Source of the DNA: Azolla caroliniana
Taxonomy: Eukaryota > Polypodiophyta
Direction: 5' to 3'
DNA: 64,000 nt
Assembly: GCA_043228905.1 (NCBI GenBank)
Contig: JBHGNT010000015.1
Span: forward strand, 12,338,001 to 12,402,000
Under the pieces are notes generated by a model. That model did no database searches. It saw only the letters and a list, made by a program, of their open reading frames with translations, and was not told the origin of the DNA. The position numbers and the translations under genes are program-made. Shown here one piece after another: positions 53,348 through 64,000 of this stretch; within the stretch, counting starts at the first letter, position 1; every line of letters begins with the position of its first letter.

Positions 53348-53815
53348 TTTCCCTACCTCTTGCTCAAGGAACCGTCCTCCTCATAGCCTATCCACTTCTT
53401 CATTGTCGTCCTTTGATTAGCAACTTCTCCAAGCAATACAATGTTCATAATTTCAGATCTCATAGTCCATCCAGCCCTGATTCCATGGATTATGTTGGCC
53501 TAATCTTGTAGTGGCAATGACGTAAACCATCTAAAACATGTTATACTCTTTCCTGAACCTTCTACAATGCTTCCCTTACTTGATCCAATTAGTTGGCTGG
53601 ATGCATCTCCGATACATGAGTTCCACAATATGTGTTGACTGAGCCAGACATGTTTGGAGTTAGACTGATCACACTTGAGTCATAGTCTTATGTCACACCA
53701 TGCCTTCCTCATGGATGCACTGAATCTATCCTCCAATTGACATGAGAAACGTGATTTGAGATCCATGTTTAGGATCCATCCCATTTGAGGGGCCCAATTG
53801 GCCCCTTCTTGTGGT
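53348..53815 (-). pseudogene. LINE remnant, 5' part
   Basis: Minus-strand pieces such as HVWLSQHILWNS and IIHGIRAGWTMRSEIMNIVL are of the kind found between RT and zf-RVT in plant LINE/RNase H-like proteins. It continues the 48060-48950 remnant across R10. Weak similarity judged by eye. Confidence 0.45.
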
Positions 53816-53822
53816 GTAAAGT

Positions 53823-54093
53823 TGTAAAAGTTATGTGCGGAAGTGTAGACACAACTAGCTCAGCTAGATAGCATTAGAAAGACAGAAATGAAAGTTTAAT
53901 GGAAGCTTGGCAATACATAGTACGCGGGAGAGACAAAGAGCAGAACATAAAATCTATTAAAAATTAACAACACTCTGTACATACAATGTGCTCAGTGAGC
54001 ACTTTTATACAAGTCCTTAGAGGATTGACAGAAGTACAAACATGTACTTCAATGCTCGTACTGAGCAACTAACATTAACTCCTAAAAATATGT
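53823..54093 (-). repeat. S11: LTR fragment cut by R11
   Basis: Plus-strand TGTAAAAGTTATGTGCGG... to CTCCTAAAAATATGT, matching the 3' part of the R5 LTR (reverse orientation). R11 inserted in it; the remainder should lie to the right of the window. Confidence 0.75.
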
Positions 54094-54640
54094 TGTTGGG
54101 AAACAAGTCCTCTGTATGGAGAGAAGAACCGAGTTGGAGGGTAATCAATTCGGAAGAACTGAAATTGAGAACCGAAATCTATTTGGAAGACTATAATTGT
54201 AAATAGCCTAAAATGCTCCTTGTGGGCCATACTTGTAAATAACCTGAAAGTTGTTTTGGTATAAAAACAACTAGGTCAAAACTTTATAGATATGTGTTGC
54301 TCATTAGTTGATATAGAATTAGTGGAGGTAGTTGCCTCTATGACTGTGAGAGGAAGAGTGAGAGCGTGAGAGTGCAACTTTGTAGCCATCTATCAGACAA
54401 AGGAGAACTCGAGGTCGTTGCCTCCAAGTTCCTCATTGTACTTCTTCCCTACCATAGTGATCTAAATGGAGTTTCTAGACTCCACGTGGTTTTCCTAGTT
54501 TGGGTTTCCATGTTAAACATCCGGTGTCTCTCTATACTTGTTTTTCTTGTCTTCACGTTTTTCTGTTTGTGTACTAGCTCTCTTGTTTTCTGCACCCGAA
54601 TACGAATGAGTAAGCAGTTGTGGCTAGTCGATTCCTAACA
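54094..54640 (+). repeat. R11 5' LTR
   Basis: TGTTGGGAAACAAGTCC...GATTCCTAACA, 547 bp; TATA-like GGTATAAAAACAAC at about 54257. Relative of S2 (511 bp). Confidence 0.9.
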
Positions 54641-54643
54641 AAG

Positions 54644-54655
54644 TGGTATCAGAGC
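54644..54655 (+). promoter_or_regulatory. R11 primer-binding site
   Basis: TGGTATCAGAGC, the exact consensus, three bases after the LTR and just before the gag ATG (54657). Confidence 0.92.
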
Positions 54656-54656
54656 G

Positions 54657-55448
54657 ATGGACAACTTGTTCGGCGGCATGTTCAAGTTAACCGGCTCCAA
54701 CTACTCAATGTGGAAGTCAAAGATGAGAGACATGCTCGTGTCCAAAGACCTCTGGCTGCCAATGCAATTGGAGATAAAAGACCAAACAAGATCGATGCAT
54801 CGACTTGGGAAGTCATGCACCTAAAGGTGGCAGCATATATAAGGTGTTTTATAAACATGATTCTATATAATAACTTTGATGAAGAGATGAGTGCGGATGC
54901 CTTTGGAAGAAGATTGGCGTAATGTTCAAGAACAAGAACGTCGTGAACTGAGTCTCTGTTTTCACGAAAATCGTGAGACTCCGGTATCAAGATGGTTCGA
55001 GCATGGCGGAGCACATTAATACCTTCCAATGACTAATGAACCAAACCACCTCTCTAGAAGTACCACTTGCCAACGAGGTACTAGCACTATTGTTAGTGGG
55101 ATCCCTTCCACACAGTTGGGAAATGCTTGTTGTCACATTAGGCAACGCGGGATCGCAAGTGAATCACTTATCCCTAGAACAGGTGAAGTCGAGCATGCTA
55201 AATGAAGAAGCTCGCTAGAAGGATCGAGAGTCCAATACCAACCAGAAGGCCTTATTCACGGAAGGTGACACGATTCGGGGAAGAAGCTGAAATCAAAGTC
55301 CCCATAACCGAGATAAGTTGGAGACCAGGTCGAAGTCGAGGGGGACCCATGTGCTTCTACTATGGGAAGTCGGGGCACTTCCCGAAAAACTGCTGACACT
55401 TTCGAAAGGAGAAAGGGGGGGTTGATGGTGTAGAGCTAAAGAAAATCC
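54657..55448 (+). pseudogene. R11 Gag
   Basis: ATG 54657 overlaps the end of the PBS region: MDNLFGGMFKLTGSNYSMWK. A frameshift follows within 120 bp; the core resumes at EVMHLKVAAYIRCF. Further on come PLANEVLALLLVGSLPHSWE (frame 55036-55218) and the knuckle CFYYGKSGHFPKNC (about 55350-55391), with the second Cys as Tyr. S8 interrupts at 55449. Confidence 0.85.
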
Positions 55449-55846
55449 TGTAGAAGAATACGTGTGCGGAAGTGTATGCGAAACACAAAGTACATGGTTC
55501 GGAGAACTCAGAAAACACAGAGAGGGAGAGGGAGAGGGAGAGGGAGAGAGAGCAGACAACTCAGTTCTATTTCAAAATAATGACACTTTGTACATACTTC
55601 GTGCTCAGTGAGCACCTTTTATACAATCCTGCCTATCGGGCTAACACAAGTACTAACAGTACTTGACGCTCATAAATGAGCCACTACACTCACTCCCAAA
55701 ATTATTCCTTTCGAGGAATATCTCTCTAACAGCCTTTCGGTTTACGCACTGATACGGCCAAGTTGTGCGTACTAACTTACGCGTCCAGTCTACGCACTGG
55801 GTTACGCACCGTATTATGCACTCAATGTTGAGCTTGTATCTCAACA
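55449..55846 (-). mobile_element. S8: solo LTR, TGTTGAG type, in R11
   Basis: 398 bp, plus-strand TGTAGAAGAATACGTG...TATCTCAACA, perfect target duplication AATCC (55444-55448, 55847-55851). A GAGAGG run lies at about 55519-55550. Same family as R12 LTRs. Confidence 0.92.
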
Positions 55847-55956
55847 AATCCCTAACAGAAGAACACCTCAGCAATCGTAGCGAGTGAGGAGGAGTTGTTG
55901 CTCATTAACGAGAAAAACGAAGTGAATCTCTTAGGCAAAGAATGGACATGGGTGGT

Positions 55957-56061
55957 TGTAAAAGAATACGTGTGCGGAAGCGTATGCGTAAGAGCACAGA
56001 GTACACGGTTTGGAAGTACAACAGTTCGATAAAACGCAGAAATCACAGAGAAAGAGAAGGA

Positions 56062-56094
<33 letters not shown>

Positions 56095-57004
56095 CAGAAA
56101 ATACAAAACTATATTCAAAAATAATTCTCTGTATGTGTTGGGATTACGGTCCCTCCGGATGGGATGATCGGATGTCCGGAGATGAATGACGGCAAACCCG
56201 GTTTCGGAGCCGGATGATGAAGACCCGGTTTCGGAGCCGGATGATGAATGTACCCGGAGAGAGATCCGGATGCGGGGACATATTTGTGAATATGCTTGCC
56301 AAGGGCCCTTGAGGCTACATTTGTAAATAAGCCCGAAAGTCATATGTGTATAAATATGACTTAGGGCAAACAGTTTTGATGTTGCTACTCATTTTTTCTG
56401 TTTTTCCACTCAAGAGGAGTGAAGAGAGAGCAGCCGTGAGAGAGATAGAGCGTGAGAGAGGAAGAGGTCGACGCCTCTGTGTAATTCCGCCGCCTGTGGC
56501 GAGGACAGCGAGCTCAAGGTCGTCGCCTTGCAGCTCGCCATTGTATATTTCTCTGTGCATAGTTTTGGTTCGGAGTCTTGTACTCCCGTGGTTTTTCCCG
56601 TACAGGGTTTTCCACGTTAAATCGTGTGTCCACTCTATTTTTTTGCATTTCCCATTTTCTGCAACAACGATTCGTGTGTTTTCTTGGTTGCGGCCGAGAG
56701 GTGAAGTTTGGAAAGTGACGATTATTTCCATCAGTATGTTCTCTGTACATATTTCGTGCTTAGTGAGCACCTTTTATACAAGCCCTAACTATTGGGCTAA
56801 CACAAGTACTAACAGTACTTGACCGCTCATAAATGAGCCTTCTACACTAACTCCGAAAACTATTCCTTATGAGGAATAACGTTCTAACAGCCTTTCGGTT
56901 TAAACACTGCCACGACCATATATTGCATACGGTTTTATGCACCCAGTCTATGCACTGGGTTACATACCCGTTTACGCTCCACATGTTGAGCTTGTCTCTC
57001 AACA
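55957..57004 (-). repeat. R12 3' LTR, split by S9
   Basis: Plus-strand parts 55957-56135 and 56739-57004 together match 62221-62640. GA microsatellite at about 56059-56095. Next to it on the inside is CTCCCCCTCAAGC (57005-57017), the polypurine tract on the minus strand. Confidence 0.9.
56136..56733 (+). mobile_element. S9: solo LTR in the R12 3' LTR
   Basis: 598 bp, TGTTGGGATTACGGTCCC...TATTTCCATCA, perfect target duplication GTATG (56131-56135, 56734-56738). TATA-like TGTATAAATATGAC near 56344. Related to S10 and, less closely, to R4 and R1 LTRs. Contains a repeated GGTTTCGGAGCCGGATGATG unit (about 56195-56245). Confidence 0.92.
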
Positions 57005-57270
57005 CTCCCCCTCAAGCTCAATTGGAGGTTCTATATCCTTTTCCAGATCTTCGCTCTGGCCTCTCCTGGCTTCACGCCTCGCTCCCACTCCTCAACCCGT
57101 TCAATTCCGCGTGCTTCGACCCTTCCGGTCGTCTTGTCTGCTCATGCGGCCTTTCTCAAATCCCTTGTATTACCGCCTCTTCTATTTCCCTTTCCTCCGC
57201 TCGGCCCTTAGTTGATTCGGCATGTCCGAATCGAACATTTCAATTAAATCGGTCACCCCCCAAAGTTCAG
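57005..57270 (-). promoter_or_regulatory. R12 two polypurine tracts and spacer
   Basis: Minus-strand GCTTGAGGGGGAG abuts the LTR (57005-57017) and CTTTGGGGGGTGAC lies at about 57254-57267, directly after the RNase H end (GTGCCATC-equivalent CTCGACACGCTGAA). About 240 bp separate them. Same plan as in R2 and R6. Confidence 0.65.
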
Positions 57271-58727
57271 CGTGTCGAGGTGACGCAAGCCCAGCTCACC
57301 CGAGAAATGCCGCAACTTGTCAAGCCCAAGGGGTTTGGTGAAGATGTCGGCAACTTGCCGACCCATCGAAACATATTCCAGTTTGACTTCACTAGAAAGG
57401 ACACGCTCGAGGACAAAATGGTAGTGCACCTCAATGTACTTGGTTCAAGCGTGGAATACAAGATTTTTCGCAAGGTGGATGCTGCTGACGTTGTCGCAAT
57501 AGATCGTCGTTGGATCGGACAACTCTACTTGCAGATCCCGTAATAGCCGTTTCAGCCAAATCACTTCGCAAGTAGCGACGGTCGCCCCTCAATATTCGGC
57601 CTCTGTGCTCAACAGCGATATTGTCCGCTGCTTCTTACTACTCCATGCGATCGCCGCACTTCCCAATGAGAATGTGTATTCGGATGTGGATCTACAATCG
57701 TGGGCATTTCCGGCCCAATCGGCATTTGTGTAGCCGACTAACTACTCGGCTACGTCTCCACGATACAACAACGCCATGTCTTTTATGTCGCTGACATATC
57801 ATAATATCCTTTGCGCGCACTGAAAATGTTCGATCGTGGGCTACAACATAAATTGACTAATCATTCCGACCGGATAGCTGAGGTCCGGCCGAGTGATCGT
57901 CAAGTAGATGAGGTTTCCGACAATCTGTTGAAACCATGTCGGGTCGCACGCCTTTCCCAAATCTCGGTGAAGCTTTACGTTTCTATCCAGAGGGGTTGAG
58001 ATAGGCTTACAATTTGCCATCCCGAACTTGAAGAACATATTCAACGCATAATGACGTTGATTGATCAATATGCCTTTGGGGGAACGGACACTTCAATCTC
58101 GAGGAAGCAATGAAGGTTTCCAAGATCCTTCATTTCGAACGATGGCACAAGCAAAGACTTTACGTGGTCGATTTCTTCCAGGTTGGTACCAGCGATGACT
58201 AAATCATCAACATAAAGTAAAAGACAAACGGTTCCATGTCGTCTTTGCCGAATGAACAACGAGGAGTTCAATTTGGATGTTGTAAACCCCATTCTACGCA
58301 ACTGTTGCGTAATCTTCGCGTTCCAAGCTCGTAGCGCTTGCTTAAAGCCATATAACACCTTCTTCAATCGGCAAACTGCCGAAGTGTTGTGTTCGGATAG
58401 AAATCTGGGAGGTCGTACCACCTGTTCCTCAAGATCACCTTGTAGGAACACATTCTTTACATCCATCTAATGTAGATGCCACCCCTTCGCCGCAGCTACA
58501 GCTAGCAAAACTCACACGGCAGTCATCTTCACGACAAGCGCGAAGGTCTCGTCGTAATCGACATCGTGCTTCTGCACATAGCCTTTCGTAACCAACCGGT
58601 CCTTATATTGGTTGACCGAGTAGTCAGTGTTGTATTTTACCGTAAACACCCATCTGCATCCGATCGGCTTAACACCTTTAGGTGCGTCAACCAGGTCCCA
58701 AGTCTCGTTGTCCGATAATGCGCGCAT
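57271..58727 (-). pseudogene. R12 reverse transcriptase and RNase H
   Basis: From right: MRALSDNETWDLVDAPKGVK (58727-58512), [15 protein letters not shown] and VLYGFKQALRAW, catalytic YVDD at 58203-58214, then NQRHYALNMFFKFGM (58068-57841). RNase H continues to about 57271 with stops (TEAEY and HIEVHYHF-type blocks can be made out). Confidence 0.87.
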
Positions 58728-59430
58728 TTATTCCTCCATCGCGGCACGCTAATTTGCGTGTTTCGCCGCTTCTGTGTACCTCTCCGGTTCACGCACTTCT
58801 ACCACTCATGTCATGTATGCGTAATGGTACGCCTTGTATTCATTGTACCCGTACCTTTTTACGGGGTCCTTCAGGCAGGTAGATCAGCGTAATTCGTGAT
58901 TACCTGATTCCATGACCTTTTCGGTTGATTTCGACCCCTTCCGTGGAGGTTCCTTCCCGATTGGCCTGAAGTCAGATTCGCTCCGATCTGACTCGGCACT
59001 GCTGAAATTGTATTCTGAATTTTCTTCATCCCTTTTTCTTTACGCATAAACCGTCTCCTCGGTTCTTTACACAGGGACAACACGGCCAAGTCTCCACTAC
59101 ACGTCGGTGTTAGGATTTCGGTCCCTCCGAATGGGATATAAGTACCCGGCAAGGAAGACCCGATGAGAACCGGATGATGAGTACCCGGCAAGGAAGACCC
59201 AGTGAGAACCGGATGACGAGTACCCGGTGAGAACCGAATGACGCAGCCCTGATGAGAACCTCTCACCGGATGAAGGGACATAGATATAAATATATTTTTG
59301 TTAGCCCATTGTGGCTATATTTGTAAATAGCTAGAAAGTCATATTAGTATAAATATGACCTAGGGCAAACATTATTGTGGGTGTTGTCATTTTTGTTGTA
59401 TAGAGTTATTGAGAGTAACTGATGTACAGA

Positions 59431-59462
<32 letters not shown>

Positions 59463-60850
59463 TACAGAGCAAGTCTCTGTTGTAACCGCCGCTAGGCAAA
59501 GATTGTGAGCAAGAGGTTGTTGCCTCTGTGTTCACCTGTTGTATTCCTCTCAACATAGTGATAGTTGGAGTTTGTGAACTCCCGTGGTTTTTCCCATTTA
59601 GGGTTTTCCACATAAACATATTGTGTACCCTCTCTCATATTGTCTGTGTGTACGTGTATTCACCTCACCTCTATTCCCATTCTTGGTGTTCGATTCAGAA
59701 CGAAACGATCTAAGACACGGTTGTGGCCGAGTAATATTCCGCATATTTCGCGTCAGTTGGCTCTTCATTTGGTTGGCTATCTCGGCCCAACTCCTCATTC
59801 AGCCCGCTTAGCCAAAATGAGATTGCCCTCTCTATCAAAGCTCTCATTTCCTCATCACGCGGAGGCAGTTCGGCCTTGTTGATCTCTTCTTCAGAATTCG
59901 GAATGGAATCATGAGGTATTGGAGGTGAAGGCAAGTACCACGAAGAGGACTCGTCGAATACGACATCTCGGCTTACGTGAACTTCCTTTGTTCGGGGGTT
60001 ATAGCATTTATAGCCCTTTTGCTCCTCTAAATAGCCGACCAAGATACACTTCCTCCTCTTCTCCTTCGGCACATGCACATACGCAACGCTGCCGAAAATC
60101 CTCAAGGGTGCCAAGTTCGACTTCTTGCCGTTATACAACTCGTGTGGCGACACTCCTCCATTAGAAGAAGTCCGATTCTACAAATAAATAGCAGTACTTA
60201 CGGCTTGAGCCTAGTAAAACTTCGGCATATGCTTCTCTTCAAGCATTGCCCTTGCGGCTTCTTCGATCGTCCGATTCTTTCACTCGGCTACGTCGTTCTG
60301 CTCCGACGTATATCTACACGAGAATTCGCGTCGAATTCCCTCCTTCTGTAGATAACTCATGAAGTGGTCGGCGAATCACTCCTTCCCACCATCAGACCGT
60401 AGGCACTTGATCTTACATCCTGTTTCCCTTTCTACACGATTTTTCGCCTTCAAGAACCATGTGAAGACTTCGCGATCAAGCACGCCCAGGTATGCCGAGT
60501 GAAGTCATCGATGAAGGTTAAGAAGTAACGGCTTCCACCAAATCTCACGTTTTGTGCCGGTCCCCACACATCCAATGGATCAAATCAAGAGGATTTCGAC
60601 TTTGATTAGGCTCATTGGGAAATGGAAGTCAGTGTTGCTTCCCGAGTTGGCAGGCTTCGCAGACTTGGCCACTACGGTCCCGAAATTTCGGCAAGACAAA
60701 AACAATGTTCTTCGTCTTCATTTCACGAAGCCGTGGGAAGTTAACATGGTCGAACCACTTGTGCCACAGGTCAATGTCTGACTCGACCTTCTGTCCTTTC
60801 ACGAATAGCGTAGTTCCGGCTTAATTGGTTTCGAGGATAAACATCCTCCC
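58728..60850 (-). pseudogene. R12 integrase and linker, with S10
   Basis: Pre-integrase and core from about 60850 leftwards: KCLRSDGGKE-stop, EQNDVAE-stop-KNRT, EEKHMPKFY-stop-AQA all in one frame, stops at former Tyr/Trp/Arg-like positions. Frame 60153-59710 has LRIFGSVAYVHVPKEKRR and the acidic linker until S10. The linker resumes left of S10 (59107-58871). Confidence 0.82.
59108..59755 (+). mobile_element. S10: solo LTR in R12
   Basis: 648 bp, TGTTAGGATTTCGGTCCC...TTTCGCGTCA; target duplication GTCGG (59103-59107) versus GTTGG (59756-59760), one C/T difference. TATA-like AGTATAAATATGAC near 59348. Repeats of GTACCCGGCAAGGAAGACCC at 59150-59225; GA run at about 59436-59461. Confidence 0.88.
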
Positions 60851-60851
60851 T

Positions 60852-61428
60852 TCACGGCGCCCTTGCGCGATAAATTGCCCTTCCTTTTTGATGTAACACC
60901 CAAGGTGCATGAAACAAAATTGCATCCCCTAGTCGACGATCTGACCGACCGACACCATGTGCAACACATTCATAAGTTCCCTTTCTGCCCGACGTGGCTG
61001 AGAGGAACTTCTCCGACATGTTCGATGGTATGCGGAGTGTCGTCTCCAGTTTCGACCACTCCTTGTTTTTCCGGTTTCTCCAAGTACAAGAACCATTCCT
61101 CATGACTCATCATATGATTTGACACTCCGGAATCAACATACCACACCTCTCTTGGTTTCGAGGTGTTCACGGCCATCGAATTGGCCTTGTGCTTCATTAC
61201 GAAGGCTGGGCCCGATCCATTTCCGGCTTGTTCAAAGCCCTCGGCATAGTGCGATTTCTGACGCCTTCCTGCGTCTCTTCCGCTCAATTCGGCTTTGTCT
61301 AAATCGGCTTTCTTGCCACAGTACCAGCATTCCGTCACGGCCTCCCCTTGCCAACTTCCGGTGCCTCTATCACTCCCCCTGTTTTCAGAGGGTTTGGAAT
61401 TGCTTCCGGCATTTTGATTATGCCGCAT
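60852..61428 (-). pseudogene. R12 protease and zinc-knuckle remnant
   Basis: Frame 61428-60970 holds CWYCGKK followed directly by ADLDKAE: the GHRESEC half of the knuckle is deleted. Then protease WYVDSGVSNHMMSHEEW (Asp-Ser-Gly at 61126-61134) and GDDTPHTIEHVGEVPL. After a shift, frame 61103-60852 continues to the Gag-pre-integrase region. Confidence 0.87.
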
Positions 61429-62118
61429 GTTCTACTCTTGTCGGTTGCCTCCATTGCGCGACGATCCGACTCGTCTGCCACGATTACAGGGCCTATCTTT
61501 CTCTATGTACAGCATCTTGTTGTCGATGTGCGTACTCGTTGACGCACCCGCGTGATTTTCCTCCACGAGCAACATCGACTGAAGCTCGAAGAATGAAGGT
61601 GTAATCTCCATTGTGCAAACCACCGTCCAGAACGCTCCGAACTTTGAAGCTAACCCACCAAGACAAACCTGCATCATTTCTTCCTCCTTGACGTTCACAT
61701 TGACGGAGGCAAGAGAGTCACAGATCTCCTTGATTCGGGCCATGGAATCGGCCACAAACAAATCTTGCTGTCGGACATTGTTGAGCTCTTGTCTAACCTA
61801 TAGCTTCCTGGACGTTATGCTAGCGGCGAAAATTCTCTTGAGATTCGCCCACTCATCCTTTGGTGTCTTAGCATCCCGAATGTAGATCAAGAGTTGGTCG
61901 CTCACACAGGATGCGAAGTAGTAAAGAACTCTGCTTGCCATTTGTTCCCAAGCCGAAAAATCTCTGCATGTTGATTCGGGTGCTGCATCATTAGCTCCAT
62001 CGAAATAACTCCAGTAGTGATGACCAAGCAGATATTGGTGCATCTTGTATGACCAAGATGCATAGTTGCTCCTGTCGAGCTTCTCAGTCAGTTGTGAGAT
62101 TCCCATTCCTCTATCCAT
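61429..62118 (-). pseudogene. R12 Gag
   Basis: ATG 62118: MDRGMGISQLTEKLDRSNYA, SWSYKMHQYLLGHHYWSYFD, stop at 61798 (TAG at a Gln-type site), then 61761-61432: MFVADSMARIKEICDSLASV, CLGGLASKFGAFWTVV, MLLVEENHAGASTST. Only one stop and one shift separate it from a whole Gag, so R12 is better preserved than R2. Confidence 0.88.
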
Positions 62119-62208
62119 ATTGTTGTCTTTTCCTTTACGAAAACGACAACTTAACTCTGTCTTTATCGCAGGCTTTTCTGTCAGCTAGAGAGGAGTCTCA
62201 ACATGCAC

Positions 62209-62220
62209 GCTCTGATACCA
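62209..62220 (-). promoter_or_regulatory. R12 primer-binding site
   Basis: GCTCTGATACCA on the plus strand, i.e. exact TGGTATCAGAGC on the minus strand, directly next to the LTR. Confidence 0.92.
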
Positions 62221-62640
62221 TGTAAAAAAGAATACGTGTGCGGAAGTGTATGCGTAAGAGCATAGAGTACACGGTTCGGAAGTAGGACAGTTCAGTAAAA
62301 CGCAGAAATCACAAAGAAAGAGAGGGAGAGAGAGAGAGAGAGAGCAGAAAATACAAAACTATATTCAAAAATAATTTTCTATACTTATTTCGTGCTTAGT
62401 GAGCACCTTTTATACAAGCCCCGACTATTGGGCTGACACAACTATTGACAGTACCTGACCGCTCATAAATGAGCCTTCTACACTAACTCCCAAAATTATT
62501 CCTTACGAGGAATAACATTCCAACAGCCTTTCGGTTTAAACCATGCCACGGCCATATTTTGTGTACAATTTTATGCACCCAGTCTATGCACTGAGTTACG
62601 TACCCGTTTATGCTCCAAATGTTGAGCTTGTCTCTCAACA
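62221..62640 (-). repeat. R12 5' LTR
   Basis: Plus-strand TGTAAAAAAGAATACGTG...TCTCTCAACA, 420 bp. GA microsatellite at about 62323-62345. Confidence 0.93.
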
Positions 62641-64000
62641 GTGGTCGATTCGGGTGCGTCGTTTCACCTAACCCCTGATTGAAAGTGCTTCTCATCCTAC
62701 ATATCCGAAGATATTGGATCTGTAAAGATGGGAAATGAAGGAGCATGCTAAATTGTCGGCATTGGAGATTTGTGTTTGGTGACCTCAACTGGGTGTAGAC
62801 TTGTGTTGAGAAATGTTCGGCACGTTCCAGAAGTTTGACTGAACTTGATATCAGTCGGTCGGCTAGATGATGAAGGCTACACGGGTAGCATCCGGAACAG
62901 TGTCATGAAATTCTGCAGGGGAAGTCTGATCGTGACTCGAGCCCAGAAAACCAGCCCATTGTACATAATAAATGCTCAATTATGCATGGGGGAAGCCAAA
63001 GTGGTAGCCCACACTATCGATGAATTGTGGCGCAAGAGGTTGTGCCATATGAGCCAAAAGGGGATGCCAAATCTTGTTGAGGACAACCTTATTCCGGAGG
63101 TGAAGAATGTGCAGCTTAAGAAGTGCACAGATTGCTTGTCCGGCAAGCAGAATCGAACATCCTTCCAAGCAAGGCCCCCGATGAGGAAGAAATGCCGCTG
63201 GAACTCGTGCATATAGACGTATGCTATGTGGATACGAAGTCGCATGGTGGTTCACAGGATTTCGTGAACTTCATTAATGATTGTAGCTGGAAGTTGTGGG
63301 TTTTCGTGCTGAAGAAGAAGGATCAAGTGTCATTCGTCTTCAAAGAGTTCCAAGCGAGGGCCGAGAGAGAAACTGGCCGAAAAATGAAGGGCGTCCGAGG
63401 GAAAATGGCGGAGAGTACCGTGGACCGTTTAAGCAATACTGCCAAAATGAAGGAATCAGGCTCGAGTATACTGTGCCGAAGACACCAGATCTTAATGGGT
63501 TGGCCGAGATAATGAACCGAACCTTAATGGAAAGGGTCTGAAGTATGCTTGCACATGCAAAGTTACTGAAGACATTCTGGGCTGAGGCGCTGATGACAAC
63601 AGCGTATGTGATAAATCGATCACCCTTAGTACCCTTGGATGGTGATATTCCACAAAGGGTGTGGAGCGGAAAAGATGCTCATACCGACATCTGAGGGTGT
63701 TCGGTTTTCTTGCCTATGTGCACGTGGCAAAGGACCAAAGGGGGAAGTTAGATCCGAAATCTCGGCCATGCATATTTCTCGGCTATGGCAATGATGAATT
63801 TGGCTATCGGCTATGGGACTTAGCCGAGAAGAAAGTGATTAGGGGCCGCGACATTGTCTTCATGGAGGAAAAGACAATAGTTAATTGGGAGATTGAGAAT
63901 AAGTCTCCAACTACTGAATCGAACCAAGTCGATGCTCGACCGAATCGAGTAGAAGCCGATTCGATCAAAATCGAATCCGAGCTAGTCGGCCGATCTAATA
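62641..64000 (+). pseudogene. R11 protease end and integrase (to window edge)
   Basis: VDSGASFHLT with Asp-Ser-Gly intact (62647-62655), then NLISVGRLDDEGYTG (62845 on). HHCC: LWRKRLCHMSQKG...CTDCLSGK. Integrase first Asp in VHIDVCYVD (63216-63218), FVNFINDCSWK; after a shift NGGEYRGPF and GLAEIMNRTLMERV. Downstream LRVFGFLAYVHVAKD, CIFLGYGNDEFGYR. Still open in places at 64000. Confidence 0.85.

Larger units (their letters stand above)
55957..62640 (-). mobile_element. R12: full-length minus-strand copia inside R11 protease, holding S9 and S10
   Basis: 5' LTR 62221-62640 (right), PBS 62209-62220, 3' LTR 55957-57004 (left, contains S9), perfect target duplication GTGGT (55952-55956, 62641-62645). 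Gag to RNase H read leftwards; S10 interrupts the integrase/RT linker. R2-type proteins. Confidence 0.95.
54094..64000 (+). mobile_element. R11: Tnt1-like copia, holding S8 and R12, cut by window edge
   Basis: 5' LTR, PBS, Gag, protease (split by R12), integrase; RT and the 3' LTR are beyond the window. The protease codons before (55950s) and after (62641 on) R12 join in phase at WVVDSG. Related to R4 and to solo LTR S2. Confidence 0.9.

Noticed and set aside
55942-56124. 60-codon Arg/Glu-rich plus-strand frame
   Set aside because: Produced by the GA microsatellite in the R12 LTR.
57267-57473. Minus-strand open frame in R12 3' region as a separate gene
   Set aside because: It is an out-of-phase reading of the RNase H end.

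Overview
This window is nuclear DNA from a flowering plant. Nearly all of it is a nested pile of decayed LTR retrotransposons around one readable host gene, a DREB-type AP2/ERF transcription factor at about 36752-37744. Plant origin is indicated by that gene, by Ty1/copia primer-binding sites matching the plant initiator-Met tRNA (TGGTATCAGAGC and variants), by tRNA-derived SINE heads and by LINE remnants. The species cannot be told from the sequence. R = LTR element, S = solo LTR; I numbered them left to right.

Layout: R1 (minus, 5' LTR and gag start, runs off the left edge). R2 (1328-7079) is a full copia element with matching 414-bp LTRs. R3 (7451-20584, TSD ACCTC) is a copia element that received solo LTRs S1 and S2 and, in its 3' LTR, a complete second copia element R4 (14847-20362, TSD ATAAC). 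R5 (20687-34385) is a copia element cut by minus-strand copia R6 (23423-30580), whose 3' LTR was itself hit by R7, a fragment of a Ty3-like element carrying a coiled-coil ORF; R5 also holds S3 and S4. The host island 34386-39175 carries the ERF gene and a pair of tRNA-like SINE heads. R8 (39176-45335, TSD GTGAG) is a copia element with a duplicated gag, solo LTR S5, and R9, a Ty3-type element with a PEG10-like Gag frame. Then come S6, S7 (with a SINE), LINE remnants, and R10 (48951-53342, TSD TGGTG), a Ty3-like element with Gag plus a long coiled coil and no visible pol. R11 (54094 to the right edge) is a copia element holding S8 and the complete minus-strand copia R12 (55957-62640, TSD GTGGT), which in turn holds S9 and S10.

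The boundaries rest on LTR pairs, PBS motifs and target-site duplications read directly from the sequence. All retroelement polyproteins are broken by stops or frameshifts; many stops look like C-to-T changes at former Gln, Arg or Trp codons, as expected of methylated, silenced DNA.

The most interesting signals are: (1) two divergent elements (R7, R10) sharing a Gag-plus-coiled-coil design without pol and an odd border motif; (2) the R9 Gag, broken only by four point stops; (3) a group of TGTCG...CGACA solo LTRs with 4-bp target duplications at CG-centred sites; (4) duplicated polypurine tracts around a C-terminal extension in the TGTTGAG-type copia elements.
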